Shown here piece after piece: positions 1-9,827 of a stretch of 64,000 nt of DNA. Position 1 is the stretch's first letter. Every line of letters starts with the position of its first letter. The stretch covers positions 59,011 through 123,010 of the forward strand of contig NZ_LJPW01000161.1 of NCBI RefSeq assembly GCF_001400735.1, written 5' to 3'. Below the pieces are notes generated by a model. That model worked only from the letters and a program-made list of their open reading frames with translations. It ran no database searches and was not told the origin of the DNA. Both the position numbers and the translations under genes were made by a program. This DNA is from Pseudomonas caricapapayae. Lineage in GTDB: Bacteria > Pseudomonadota > Gammaproteobacteria > Pseudomonadales > Pseudomonadaceae.

Positions 1-12
1 GCGTCGTCAGGC

Positions 13-1359
13 TCAGCTGCCCGCGACGGTCATACGCTCGATCAGCACCGAGCCAGTACGGATGTTACTGCGCAGTTCAAGATCGCTGCCAACGGCGACG
101 ATCTGCTTGAACATGTCACGCATGTTGCCGGCAATGGTCACTTCCTGAACCGGAAATTGAATTTCGCCGTTTTCGACCCAGAAACCTGCTGCGCCCCGCG
201 AATAGTCACCGGTGACCATGTTCAGGCCGCTACCCATCAGCTCGGTCACCAGCAGGCCACGGCCCATGCGCCGAATCAGCGCGGCCTGATCTTCCGAGCC
301 ATGGGTGACGAAAAGATTGTGGACCCCACCTGAGTTGGCAGTGCTCGGCATACCCAGCTTGCGACCGGAATAAGTGCTCAATACGTAGGAAACCAGATCA
401 CCGCCTTCCACGAACGGCTTGGCAAATGTTGCCAGACCGTCGCTGTCGAACGCAGAACTGCCCATCGCATGCTTCAAGTGCGGACGCTCATCGATGGTCA
501 TCCACTCAGGGAACAGTTGCTGACCAAGCGCCCCCTCAAGAAACGATGACTTGCGATACAGGTTGCCCCCGGAAATAGCACCGAGAAAACTGCCGAACAA
601 ACCACCCGCCAGCTCTGCGGCAAACAGCACCGGCACCTCACAGGTTGGCACAGGGCGCGCACCGAGGCGGCTCGCCGCACGTAAAGCAGCCTTGCGACCA
701 ATACTCTGTGCGTCAGCCAGCAACTCGCCCAGGCGATTGACGTCGTACCAGTAATCGCGCTGCATCTGGCCTTCGCCTTCGGCGATCATCACGCAACTCA
801 GGCTGTGCCGCGTTGACGCATAACCACCGATGAAGCCATTGCTGTTGCCATACACGCGGCAGCCCTGATGGGTGTTGAGCGTGGTGCCGTCGGCGTTCTT
901 GATGCGGCTGTCGGCATCGAAGGCCGCCGCTTCGCAAATCAGCGCTTTCTCGATGGCTTGTTCAGGGGTTATGTCCCAGGTGTGATACAGGTCGAAATCC
1001 ATGACCTCTTTGGCCATCAACGCAGCATCGGCCAACCCGGAGCTTTCATCTTCGGAGGTGTGTTCGGCAATCGCCAGTGCGGCGGCGACGGTTTCACGAA
1101 TGGCATCGGCACCGGTCGCCGAGGTGCTGGCCGAGCCCTTGCGCTGTCCGACATACAGGGTGATACCAAAGCCCTGATCGCGGTTGAACTCGACGGTTTC
1201 GACTTCACGCTGACGGACCGATGTCGACAGCCCCTGATCCACCGAGACTGCGACTTCGCAGGCGCTGGCGCCCTGACGCCGGGCTTCGGCGATGATCTGC
1301 TCGACCTGTTCCTGCAGCTCGGGCAAGGCTTGTGGGCCGACGCTTTGGGTTGCACTCAT
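13..1359 (-). CDS. pmbA: TldE/PmbA, partner subunit of the TldD/TldE metallopeptidase
   Basis: Cytoplasmic partner of TldD; in enterobacteria the pair degrades unfolded peptides, processes the microcin B17 precursor and turns over the antitoxin CcdA. The 448-residue length is usual for the family. It lacks the HExxxH zinc motif, as expected for the E subunit; the metal site is in TldD, encoded nearby at 2037-3476 on the same strand with darP in between. The ATG at 1359 is chosen over the in-frame ATG at 1371 because GGAG lies just upstream of it and the protein then begins MSATQSVGP, the usual Pseudomonas beginning as I recall it. The gene ends close to the window edge but its stop codon is inside. 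Confidence 0.93.
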   Translation of the reverse strand: MSATQSVGPQALPELQEQVEQIIAEARRQGASACEVAVSVDQGLSTSVRQREVETVEFNRDQGFGITLYVGQRKGSASTSATGADAIRETVAAALAIAEHTSEDESSGLADAALMAKEVMDFDLYHTWDITPEQAIEKALICEAAAFDADSRIKNADGTTLNTHQGCRVYGNSNGFIGGYASTRHSLSCVMIAEGEGQMQRDYWYDVNRLGELLADAQSIGRKAALRAASRLGARPVPTCEVPVLFAAELAGGLFGSFLGAISGGNLYRKSSFLEGALGQQLFPEWMTIDERPHLKHAMGSSAFDSDGLATFAKPFVEGGDLVSYVLSTYSGRKLGMPSTANSGGVHNLFVTHGSEDQAALIRRMGRGLLVTELMGSGLNMVTGDYSRGAAGFWVENGEIQFPVQEVTIAGNMRDMFKQIVAVGSDLELRSNIRTGSVLIERMTVAGS

Positions 1360-1466
1360 GACTTTCTCCATCAAATTCTTCTTTCAGCACAGGCCGAATA
1401 CCGACCGGGCCGGACAAGCGGCCCACGACTGGTTATCATGGCGGCGTTTCTTTGCGGACTGCCCCC

Positions 1467-1988
1467 ATGGTTGATTCTTACGACGACTCCCTCGACGGGG
1501 AGAAAAGCAAAACCCAGGTCAAACGAGAGCTGCATGCTCTGGTCGACCTCGGCGAGCGACTGACAACACTCAAAGCCGATGTGCTGGCCAAGCTGCCGCT
1601 GACCGACGCTTTGCGCAAGGCGCTGGCCGAAGCGCCCAAGCACACGGCGAACATCGCGCGAAAGCGGCATATTCTGTTCATCGGCAAGCTGATGCGCGAT
1701 CAGGACCAGGAAGCCATTCTGGTGTTGCTGGACCAACTCGATGCCTCCACTCGCCAATACAATGAACGTTTCCACAATCTGGAGCGCTGGCGCGATCGCC
1801 TGATTGCGGGCGATGACGCCGACCTCGAGAAATTCGTTGTCGAATACCCCAATGCCGACCGTCAGCAGCTGCGTTCGCTGATCCGTCAGGCGCAGCACGA
1901 AGTTGCACGCAACAAACCGCCGGCCACCAGCCGCAAAATCTTCAAATACATCCGTGAGCTGGACGAACTTCAACGCGGCCTGCGTTGA
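1467..1988 (+). CDS. darP: DarP (YjgA, DUF615), late 50S ribosome assembly factor
   Basis: DUF615/YjgA family protein, known in E. coli as DarP, which binds late pre-50S particles and helps mature the peptidyl-transferase region. 173 residues, basic and rich in long helices, as expected (KSKTQVKRELHALVDLGERL near the N-terminus; QHEVARNKPPATSRKIFKYI near the C-terminus is a family signature). The ATG at 1467 gives the family N-terminus MVDSYDD; an upstream in-frame start would add MRTAP only. Divergent from pmbA with a 107-base gap and convergent with tldD. Confidence 0.92.
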   Translation: MVDSYDDSLDGEKSKTQVKRELHALVDLGERLTTLKADVLAKLPLTDALRKALAEAPKHTANIARKRHILFIGKLMRDQDQEAILVLLDQLDASTRQYNERFHNLERWRDRLIAGDDADLEKFVVEYPNADRQQLRSLIRQAQHEVARNKPPATSRKIFKYIRELDELQRGLR

Positions 1989-1997
1989 TTTCGCCCT

Positions 1998-2028
1998 CGG
2001 GGCCGGCAGCAGCAAGCAACCGGCCCCG
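1998..2028. repeat. GC-rich hairpin between convergent darP and tldD
   Basis: Nine-base perfect inverted repeat CGGGGCCGG / CCGGCCCCG with a 13-base loop, placed 10 bases after the darP stop and 9 before the tldD stop. There is no T-run on either strand, so it is a weak terminator candidate or simple mRNA 3'-end stabiliser. Confidence 0.5.
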
Positions 2029-2036
2029 ACTCACGT

Positions 2037-3476
2037 TCAGCTACCGGTGCCACCCACGGTAATCGCGTCGATTTTCAGCGTAGGCTGACCCACACCGACC
2101 GGCAGCGACTGGCCATCTTTCCCGCATGTGCCGACGCCACTGTCCAGCGACAGATCGTTACCCACCATCGACACCCTGCTCATGGCTTCCGGCCCGTTAC
2201 CGATCAAGGTCGCCCCTTTGACCGGCGCAGTAATCTTGCCGTCTTCGATCAAATAGGCCTCACTGGTCGAAAACACGAACTTGCCGCTGGTGATATCCAC
2301 CTGACCGCCACCCAGGTTGGCGCAGTAGATGCCGCGCTTCACTGAGGCGATGATTTCCTGTGGATCGCTCTGGCCGCCCAGCATGTAGGTGTTGGTCATG
2401 CGTGGCATCGGCAGGTGGGCGTAGGACTCTCGACGGCCGTTGCCGGTCGGGGCGACACCCATCAACCGGGCATTGAGCTTGTCCTGCATGTAGCCCTTGA
2501 GCACGCCATTCTCGATCAGCGTAGTGCATTCGGTAGGTGTGCCTTCGTCATCGACGCTCAGCGAGCCACGACGCCCCGCCAGGGTGCCGTCATCGACGAT
2601 GGTGCAGAGTTTCGACGCAACCATTTCGCCCATGCGTCCGCTATAGGCCGAGCTGCCCTTGCGATTGAAGTCACCCTCAAGGCCGTGACCGACCGCTTCG
2701 TGCAACAGCACGCCGGACCAGCCCGAACCGAGCACCACCGGCAAGGTGCCTGCCGGTGCGGGAATCGCTTCCAGGTTGACCAGCGCCTGACGCAGCGCCT
2801 CACGGGCGTAGCCCATGGCGCGATCGTCGGTCAGGAAATAACGGTAATCGGTACGCCCGCCACCGCCATGCCCGCCGCGCTCGCGGCGGCCGTTCTGCTC
2901 GACGATAACGCTCACGTTGAAGCGCACCAGCGGGCGCACATCGGCGGCCAGGCTGCCATCGGCAGCAGCCACCAGAATGCGCTCCCAGACACCGGCCATG
3001 CTTACCGACACCTGCTGGATACGCGAGTCCAGCGCCCGCGTTGCAACGTCGATGCGTTTGAGCAACGCGACTTTCTCAGCCCGGCTCAGCACTTCCAGCG
3101 GATTATCCGGGGCATACAGCTGGGCCACGTCCTGCGACGTGAATGCCTGCACGCGGCCATTCTGGCCAGCGCGGGAAATAGAGCGTGCAGCGCGTGCGGC
3201 GGTGCGCAATGCATCAGCGGTGATCGCGTTGCTGTAGGCAAAACCGGTTTTCTCGCCCGACTGGGCACGCACGCCGACACCTTGATCGAGATTGAAACTG
3301 CCTTCCTTGACGATGCCGTCTTCGAGCGACCAGGACTCGGAGATCATGCCCTGAAAATACAGATCAGCCGCGTCGATCCCAGGCCCGGCGAGTTCGCCCA
3401 GCACCGATTGCAGGCTGTCGAGGTTCAGGCCGCCGGGTGCCAGAAGGTGTTCGCTGACTGAGGACAGATCACTCAT
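2037..3476 (-). CDS. tldD: TldD, zinc metallopeptidase subunit
   Basis: Catalytic subunit of the TldD/TldE peptidase. The zinc motif HEAVGH followed by GLEGD (about residue 259-264 of 479) is intact, as is the family segment SSAYSGRMGEMVASKLCTIV. The ATG at 3476 is preferred (GGAG five bases upstream; start MSDLSSVSEHLLAPGG) over an in-frame GTG at 3482 that would overlap the upstream nitrilase gene by four bases. Transcribed with the nitrilase-family gene and yhdP, a cluster common in Pseudomonas. Its partner pmbA is encoded about 700 bases further downstream. Confidence 0.95.
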   Translation of the reverse strand: MSDLSSVSEHLLAPGGLNLDSLQSVLGELAGPGIDAADLYFQGMISESWSLEDGIVKEGSFNLDQGVGVRAQSGEKTGFAYSNAITADALRTAARAARSISRAGQNGRVQAFTSQDVAQLYAPDNPLEVLSRAEKVALLKRIDVATRALDSRIQQVSVSMAGVWERILVAAADGSLAADVRPLVRFNVSVIVEQNGRRERGGHGGGGRTDYRYFLTDDRAMGYAREALRQALVNLEAIPAPAGTLPVVLGSGWSGVLLHEAVGHGLEGDFNRKGSSAYSGRMGEMVASKLCTIVDDGTLAGRRGSLSVDDEGTPTECTTLIENGVLKGYMQDKLNARLMGVAPTGNGRRESYAHLPMPRMTNTYMLGGQSDPQEIIASVKRGIYCANLGGGQVDITSGKFVFSTSEAYLIEDGKITAPVKGATLIGNGPEAMSRVSMVGNDLSLDSGVGTCGKDGQSLPVGVGQPTLKIDAITVGGTGS

Positions 3477-3478
3477 AT

Positions 3479-4324
3479 TCACTCCGAAGCAGGCCGCATG
3501 GCGTCCTGCGAAAAAAAGCGCCGGTGACTGGACACCGGCATCCGCGCCCGTATGGACGCCTGTTCTTCACTGTCGCGTGTAGCCAGCAGCACGGCTTCAC
3601 CCTGTGCCTGCTCGGCCAGTACGCGGCCCCATGGATCAACGATGGCCGCGTGCCCGTAAGTCTCGCGAGGCCCCGGATGGACCCCGCCCTGCGCTGCCGC
3701 CAGCACGTAACACTGGGTTTCGATGGCGCGCGCCCGGATCAGGATGTCCCAATGCGCCGCACCCGTTACCGCCGTGAACGCTGACGGCGCAGTGATCAAT
3801 TCAGCCCCCGCTTCACGCAGCGCGGTGTACAGCTCAGGGAAGCGCAGGTCATAACAGACGGTCAGCCCCAAACGACCGACGGGGGTGTCGGCTACCACCA
3901 CCCTGCTTCCACGAGCATAGTCATCCGATTCGCGGTAGCGGCCTCGATTGTCAGCAACATCGACATCAAACAGGTGCAGTTTGTCATACCGGGCCACCTG
4001 CTCGCCGTGCTCATCGATCAGCAGCGAACACGCCGTCACCTTGCCATCGGGTCGCTCGTCTGGCGGCAGCGGCAAAGTTCCGGCGACAATCCATAACTTG
4101 AGGTCGCGAGCCGCCAGTTTCAACCACGGCAGGATAGGTCCTTGCCCATAAGCTTCGGCACGGCCGATATCGGCAACGTCACGCCGCCCCATCGCGACAA
4201 AGTTTTCAGGCAACACCGCCAGCCGCGCACCACTGTCGGCTGCCTGCTCGAGCAGCCGGCGAGCGCTGGCCAGATTGACCTGGACATCGCTCTGGCTGAC
4301 CATCTGAATCACAGCAAAGGACAT
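3479..4324 (-). CDS. Carbon-nitrogen hydrolase (nitrilase superfamily amidase)
   Basis: 281-residue nitrilase-superfamily amidase with the complete Glu-Lys-Cys triad: E40 in LAVLPENF, K115 in RYDKLHLFDV and C157 in LTVCYDLRFPELY. The sequence resembles the Nit1/deaminated-glutathione amidase branch (the RYDKLHLFD and DLRFPELY blocks), so repair of deaminated glutathione is a reasonable guess, but the substrate is not proved by sequence. Start set at ATG 4324 (MSFAVIQM); an upstream in-frame codon at 4366 would run into the end of yhdP. Sits between yhdP and tldD in one minus-strand block. Confidence 0.88.
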   Translation of the reverse strand: MSFAVIQMVSQSDVQVNLASARRLLEQAADSGARLAVLPENFVAMGRRDVADIGRAEAYGQGPILPWLKLAARDLKLWIVAGTLPLPPDERPDGKVTACSLLIDEHGEQVARYDKLHLFDVDVADNRGRYRESDDYARGSRVVVADTPVGRLGLTVCYDLRFPELYTALREAGAELITAPSAFTAVTGAAHWDILIRARAIETQCYVLAAAQGGVHPGPRETYGHAAIVDPWGRVLAEQAQGEAVLLATRDSEEQASIRARMPVSSHRRFFSQDAMRPASE

Positions 4325-4372
4325 GGCAACCCGCTCCTCAATGACCTGGCCACCACTGTACTCCATGAGGCG

Positions 4373-7300
4373 CTACTGGGGTTTTTCAAATGGCTTGTCG
4401 AACGTGATCTTCGGCTCTTTCCAGGGGCCTTCGACCTTGTATTGCACGCTGGCGAAGCGGGCGACACGGTCGCCCAGCAGCTTGTCGACCAGGAACAGCG
4501 CGCCGCCGATGGCCGGCGCGCCGACAATCAGCGCAGCGATCGGCAGGTTATTGGTCACCGGCAGGGTCACCAGCAGCTTCGCATCGACACGATCACGAAC
4601 CATATCCAGCGTGCCGTTAAGCTCAAGGTTGCTGGACGGCCCGGTCAGCGTGATCGGGTTGCGGGTCACATAAACCCCGCTACTGGCCACCAGCAGCCCC
4701 TTGACCCGGTCGTAGCTGAGCCCTTTGCCCAGCAGGTCGGAAAAGTCCAGGCGCAGACGACGACCGATGGAGTTGAAATTCAGCAGTCCGAACACGCGCA
4801 GCGCCTGGGCACCGCCTTCCACCTCGACAAACTGGCCTCTGTTCAACGTCGCATCCAGGCTGCCGGAGTAGCGCTTGAGGCCGACCCAGGCAGGCGACCC
4901 TGGCCAGCGTCCATCGACATTCATTTCGAAACTTTCACTGGTGACCGTCGGCGCGAAACTCCAGGCTTTGAGCACATCCGCAAGGTTCTTGCCCGCCAGA
5001 CGGCCTTTGAACGAACTGTTACTGGCGCCGGGCGTACCCTCCCAGGTACCGTTGCCCTCAAGCAGAATGCCTTTGAGCCCCAGGCTCAGGTCAGACATTC
5101 GCATACCGGTAGCCGTAGGTCGGGTTTTCAGCGCCCAGGCGCCCAGCAACTGGTCGCCCTGAAACAGCTGAGCGATCTTCACATCCAGTGCGGGGATATT
5201 ACGCGGGTCGATATCGGCCAGAGGATCAGGCGCGTTTTCGACCACTGCCGCATTCGGATCAGAGGCAGGCAGCCGCACGTACAGCATGTCGATGCCGATT
5301 GGCGCAGACTTCGCGTCGGGCAACACGGCAGTCCCCTTGGCCAGCGCACTGTCCAGTGACAACGCCCAGGCTGCAGCATTGCGTTGCAATTGAACACGCA
5401 CGTTGTCCAGCGTGGTGCCCATCGCCGTCAGCTTGCCGATCTGCAGATCAACACTGTTAAGCAGTTGTTTTGCATTGCCGCCCGGATCATTGCCGGCATA
5501 TCGCCCAGCCAGCTCCTGCCAGGGTGCCACGTCCAGTTCGGACAACTCGCCGCGAATCCGCAGCCCCTTGGCATCGGGCACTATCGCTCCGCCGCGCCCC
5601 AGATAAAGCTCGCCGCGACCCTCGGCAAACTTGCCATTCGGTGCAGCAAAAGCAAAGTTGGCCTGATCGTTATAGGCCGCGCCGAGCCTGCGCTCTGAAC
5701 CTTGCAGGGTCATGCGAAATTCGCTGGGACGCTCCTGCTCGGCGGTCTTGCCGAACGGTGCGGGCAGGTCGATCGCCACGCCCTTGAGCGTGGAATTGAT
5801 CACCAACGGGCTGTCTTTGCTATCCAGAGTCAATTGCAGCTGATACGGCAAGTCACCCGAGACCGGCAGGGGCTGGGTGACACTCAGCCAGTCAGTCAGT
5901 CTTTTCACGGTTATCTGCCCGTTTGCCACAATGCGCGTCACGTTATCGCCCGGCCTGCCCTCGGCGGCGATTTCCGCGGTCACAGGACGATCGAATGCCT
6001 GTGCCTTGATGCCCTTGCCGCTCAGTCCACTGGAGCTGTCAAAACGGAAATCACCTTTGAGACGAGTCAACTCCAGCACCGGATCGACCAGTTTCAGACG
6101 CGCATTTTCAGTGCTGAAGTCCACCACGACCTTTGGCTCGACGCCCTTGGCCAGCGGGATATCCAGCTTCAGCTTGCCGTCCAGCGGACCTTCGCCCTGC
6201 CAGCCGGCAAAGGTGCTGGCCGTGCCAATGGGTGCCTGCTGGAGGATCTTCAGGCCATCGACCAGATTGCCGGAGAAGCTGCCATCCACCAGCAGGTGGC
6301 TGTCCTGACCTGCCGGGACGTGGGGAATGTTGACCAGTACGTTGCTGATTTTGGTATCAAGCAGCTGCCCTTTACTTGCCTTGACTCGCACGCCGCTGTT
6401 TTCGACGTACACCTTGCCGTCGACGCCGGTCAGCGAAGGCCAGCCCGGCTGGAATGCCAGGGTTGCGTTGCTGACATCGAAAAACAGGCTGAGGACATGC
6501 GCGGTGTCGGGCGAACTCTTGTTCAGCGAGCCTTGATACTGGAAGAAACCCTGCTTCACCGCCCCACTCACCACGGCCGTTCGCAACCAGCGATCAAGCT
6601 CAGGACTGAGGGCTGCAGGCAGGTACTTGCTGGTGTAACGGCCATCGCCGTCGACCATGCCGACGCGCAAGTCCATGTAGTCTTCCTGGTCGTGACCGAG
6701 GTGAATCCTGATCAGAAAGTCCGCCGCGATCTTGCCTTCGTCGCCGAGCACCTTGATATACGGCGCGATGAGGGTGAACGCCTGATCATCGAGTTTCCAG
6801 GTCAGGCGGGCATTGGCCTTCCGGTAGTGCCAGGGTTTGGCAAAGATAGGGTCCAGATGCAGCATGAAGTCGTCGGTGTCGAGTCGCAGCTCGCCTTGCC
6901 CCAGATCGCCGCTGATGGCACCCGATACGTTTCCGGCCGCCGGCGCCCCGCGATACGCATTGAAACCCACCTTGTCGAGATTGGCGGCAAAGCTCAGGCG
7001 CTTGTCGCCGGTGGCCTGTGGCCGGTAATCCAGCAGGACGTTACGCAGCCCGCCCGTCACCTTGAGGCCGTCGACCACTGCCATGGCTTTCTCCGGCAGG
7101 GGCGCGAAGGAGTCGATCAGCGGCGTGAGAGGTGTAAGGTCCAGGCGATCGGCCTGCACATGCCAGAGTTCTTCGCTGTCAGGCGTCGCGGCGGTTTGCG
7201 TGAGTTGCAGGCGGCTTTCCCAGCGCTTGTCGCCCAGGCTCATCGCCAGCGAATCGAGGTTCAGGTCAAAACCTGTGTCGGTGCGAGCAAACCAGGCGTT

Positions 7301-8188
7301 GAGCGCGAGGTTGTCGACAGCTGAAGGCTTGCGACCGGCATAAACGCCTTTGATATGCGGCGCATTAAGCCGTGCAGTCGCGCGTTGCACGGTGCCCTTG
7401 CCCCAGTTCATCCACAGCTCGCCACCGGCCTGCAGCGTTGACAGTGTCCATTCCCGCGTGAGGCTTTTCGGCAGCCACTTCGCCCAGTCGCTTTGCGGCA
7501 GACTGGCGTAGACATCTGCCTCGGCGTTTTTCCACTCACTGGCCTGAATGCGCGAGCGCACATTCAGCGCAAATGGCTGGCCATCCGGCAACGTCAGGCG
7601 TGCATCGAGGCGCTGATGGTAACTGCCAGTGGTCAGGCTGAGGTTTACATAGGTCAGGGTCAGTGGCGAGGCGTCAAACGGCTGCACAGTGACCTGGCTG
7701 TCGAGCAGCGACAAATGCGAGACCATTTGCATCTGGTTGAGCACTTGCTCGGGGTCGAACGGGCTGTCGTTGCGCATCGGCAAGCCCTCGACGGACCAAC
7801 TGCCTTCCTTGTCCTGCTTGAGAATGAACTGCAGACCGTCCACTTCAAGATGGGCGATACGCACTTCACGCGCCAGAAGACTTTCCCAGAGGTCGGGAAC
7901 GACCCTCACGCGATCCAGGCGCAAGGCAGCGGCACCCTCCCCGACCATGACGTCGTGGGCCAGCAAAACCGGGGCAAACCGGCTCCAGCTACCTTCCAGG
8001 CTGCCAATGCTCAACGGCAGGCCCAACGCGCTGCTGGCCCGGCTTTCCACGTCGACACGGTATTCTGCAACCAAGGGCGCGAGCTGACGCCCGAGGCTGA
8101 CGTACAGTGCCGCCAGCACCAGAATCAGTGCGCAAAGGCTCAGGCCCCAGCGAGTGAGGGTTGCGACGAAGCGAGGAAAGCGTCCCAT
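4373..8188 (-). CDS. yhdP: YhdP, giant AsmA-like inner-membrane/periplasmic protein
   Basis: A 1271-residue AsmA-like protein of the YhdP family. One N-terminal membrane anchor (WGLSLCALILVLAALYVSLG) is followed by a very long beta-rich periplasmic part; the C-terminus carries the family block LPVTNNLPIAALIVGAPAIG near residue 1210. In E. coli YhdP, TamB and YdbH act redundantly in moving phospholipids to the outer membrane. The ATG at 8188 (MGRFPRFVATLTRWG) puts the anchor near the N-terminus; the alternative start at 8233 would add 15 residues. Downstream of rng with a 181-base gap; followed closely by the amidase and tldD. Confidence 0.92.
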   Translation of the reverse strand: MGRFPRFVATLTRWGLSLCALILVLAALYVSLGRQLAPLVAEYRVDVESRASSALGLPLSIGSLEGSWSRFAPVLLAHDVMVGEGAAALRLDRVRVVPDLWESLLAREVRIAHLEVDGLQFILKQDKEGSWSVEGLPMRNDSPFDPEQVLNQMQMVSHLSLLDSQVTVQPFDASPLTLTYVNLSLTTGSYHQRLDARLTLPDGQPFALNVRSRIQASEWKNAEADVYASLPQSDWAKWLPKSLTREWTLSTLQAGGELWMNWGKGTVQRATARLNAPHIKGVYAGRKPSAVDNLALNAWFARTDTGFDLNLDSLAMSLGDKRWESRLQLTQTAATPDSEELWHVQADRLDLTPLTPLIDSFAPLPEKAMAVVDGLKVTGGLRNVLLDYRPQATGDKRLSFAANLDKVGFNAYRGAPAAGNVSGAISGDLGQGELRLDTDDFMLHLDPIFAKPWHYRKANARLTWKLDDQAFTLIAPYIKVLGDEGKIAADFLIRIHLGHDQEDYMDLRVGMVDGDGRYTSKYLPAALSPELDRWLRTAVVSGAVKQGFFQYQGSLNKSSPDTAHVLSLFFDVSNATLAFQPGWPSLTGVDGKVYVENSGVRVKASKGQLLDTKISNVLVNIPHVPAGQDSHLLVDGSFSGNLVDGLKILQQAPIGTASTFAGWQGEGPLDGKLKLDIPLAKGVEPKVVVDFSTENARLKLVDPVLELTRLKGDFRFDSSSGLSGKGIKAQAFDRPVTAEIAAEGRPGDNVTRIVANGQITVKRLTDWLSVTQPLPVSGDLPYQLQLTLDSKDSPLVINSTLKGVAIDLPAPFGKTAEQERPSEFRMTLQGSERRLGAAYNDQANFAFAAPNGKFAEGRGELYLGRGGAIVPDAKGLRIRGELSELDVAPWQELAGRYAGNDPGGNAKQLLNSVDLQIGKLTAMGTTLDNVRVQLQRNAAAWALSLDSALAKGTAVLPDAKSAPIGIDMLYVRLPASDPNAAVVENAPDPLADIDPRNIPALDVKIAQLFQGDQLLGAWALKTRPTATGMRMSDLSLGLKGILLEGNGTWEGTPGASNSSFKGRLAGKNLADVLKAWSFAPTVTSESFEMNVDGRWPGSPAWVGLKRYSGSLDATLNRGQFVEVEGGAQALRVFGLLNFNSIGRRLRLDFSDLLGKGLSYDRVKGLLVASSGVYVTRNPITLTGPSSNLELNGTLDMVRDRVDAKLLVTLPVTNNLPIAALIVGAPAIGGALFLVDKLLGDRVARFASVQYKVEGPWKEPKITFDKPFEKPQ

Positions 8189-8369
8189 CTCAGGATGCCC
8201 TCCACTGCGGGATGCAAGGACCGGAGTCGACAAAGCGGTTCCGGTTCAGGTGTGCAGGTGCGTTCAGGTCCAGGTTTTGCTCGTTTCCCACGCATCATTC
8301 TCGATAAAACGGCATACCTGCCAGAAACCCGAAGGGCACTTGTCATCATATTTCAAACAATCAGCACCC

Positions 8370-9827
8370 TCAGAGCAGCACCACGTCGTATTGTTCCTGC
8401 GAGTACATGGTTTCTACCTGAAAACGGATGGTCCGGCCAATGAAGGCCTCCAGCTCGGCCACATTGCCCGACTCCTCGTCGAGCAGACGATCCACCACGC
8501 GCTGATTGGCCAGAACACGATAGCCCACCGCCTGATAGGCCCTGGCCTCACGCAAAATTTCCCGGAAGATTTCGTAGCAGATGGTCTCGGGGGTCTTCAG
8601 CTTGCCCCGCCCTGCGCAGCAGTGACAAGGCTCGCACAGCACCTGTTCGAGGCTTTCGCGGGTACGCTTGCGGGTCATCTGCACCAGACCCAGCTCGGTG
8701 ATGCCGATGATGTTGGTCTTGGCGTGATCGCGCTCAAGCTGTTTCTCCAGCGTGCGCAGCACCTGACGCTGGTGTTCACCGTCTTCCATATCGATGAAAT
8801 CGATGATGATGATGCCACCCAGATTGCGCAGACGCAGTTGCCGGGCAATGGCTGTCGCCGCTTCCAGGTTGGTCTTGAAGATGGTTTCTTCAAGGTTGCG
8901 ATGCCCGACAAACGCGCCGGTATTGACGTCGATGGTGCTCATCGCCTCGGCCGGATCGACCACCAGATAACCACCGGACTTGAGCGGCACCTTGCGCTCG
9001 AGGGCCTTCTGGATTTCATCCTCGACCCCGTAGAGGTCGAAAATAGGCCGCTCGCCTGGATAATGCTCGAGCCTGTCCGCTATTTCAGGCATCAGTTCAG
9101 CCACAAACTGGGTGGTCTTCTGGAACGTTTCCCGCGAGTCGATGCGGATTTTTTCGATGCGCGGGCTGACCAGATCGCGCAGGGTACGCAGGGCCAGCCC
9201 CAGGTCTTCGTAAATCACGGTGGGCGGGCTGACGGTCTTGATCTGCTCGCCGATCTGATCCCAGAGCCTGCGCAGATAGCGGATGTCCATGAGGATTTCA
9301 TCGGCACCGGCACCTTCGGCTGCGGTGCGCAGAATGAAGCCTCCGGCCTCTTTGATACCCTCCAGGGCGACACAATCGCTGACCACTTTTTTCAGTCGTT
9401 CACGCTCGGCCTCGTCCTCGATTTTCAGGGAAATGCCCACATGCGCAGTGCGCGGCATGTACACCAGATACCGTGACGGAATGGAGAGCTGGGTAGTCAG
9501 CCGCGCGCCTTTGCTGCCGATCGGGTCTTTGGTGACTTGCACCACCAGGCTCTGGCCGTCATGCACCAACGACGCAATGCTCTCGACCGCTGGCCCTTCA
9601 CGCATGGAAATTTCCGATGCATGAATAAATGCCGCACGATCCAGACCGATGTCGATGAACGCCGCCTGCATGCCGGGCAGCACCCGCACTACCTTGCCTT
9701 TGTAGATATTGCCAACGATCCCGCGACGCTGGGTACGCTCGACATGCACCTCTTGCAGAACACCGTTTTCTACCACCGCCACCCGCGATTCCATCGGGGT
9801 AATGTTGATCAGTATCTCTTCACTCAT
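8370..9827 (-). CDS. rng: Ribonuclease G
   Basis: Endoribonuclease of the RNase E/G family (16S rRNA 5'-end maturation, mRNA decay). 485 residues without the long RNase E C-terminal scaffold, so RNase G. An S1 domain occupies roughly residues 38-130 (NIYKGKVVRVLPGMQAAFID); the catalytic DNase-I-like part holds STIDVNTGAFVGHRN with its metal-binding Asp; the zinc-link cysteines are in CEPCHCCAGRGK near residue 400. Start codon overlaps the maf stop by four bases (ATGA), so the two are translationally coupled. Confidence 0.96.
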   Translation of the reverse strand: MSEEILINITPMESRVAVVENGVLQEVHVERTQRRGIVGNIYKGKVVRVLPGMQAAFIDIGLDRAAFIHASEISMREGPAVESIASLVHDGQSLVVQVTKDPIGSKGARLTTQLSIPSRYLVYMPRTAHVGISLKIEDEAERERLKKVVSDCVALEGIKEAGGFILRTAAEGAGADEILMDIRYLRRLWDQIGEQIKTVSPPTVIYEDLGLALRTLRDLVSPRIEKIRIDSRETFQKTTQFVAELMPEIADRLEHYPGERPIFDLYGVEDEIQKALERKVPLKSGGYLVVDPAEAMSTIDVNTGAFVGHRNLEETIFKTNLEAATAIARQLRLRNLGGIIIIDFIDMEDGEHQRQVLRTLEKQLERDHAKTNIIGITELGLVQMTRKRTRESLEQVLCEPCHCCAGRGKLKTPETICYEIFREILREARAYQAVGYRVLANQRVVDRLLDEESGNVAELEAFIGRTIRFQVETMYSQEQYDVVLL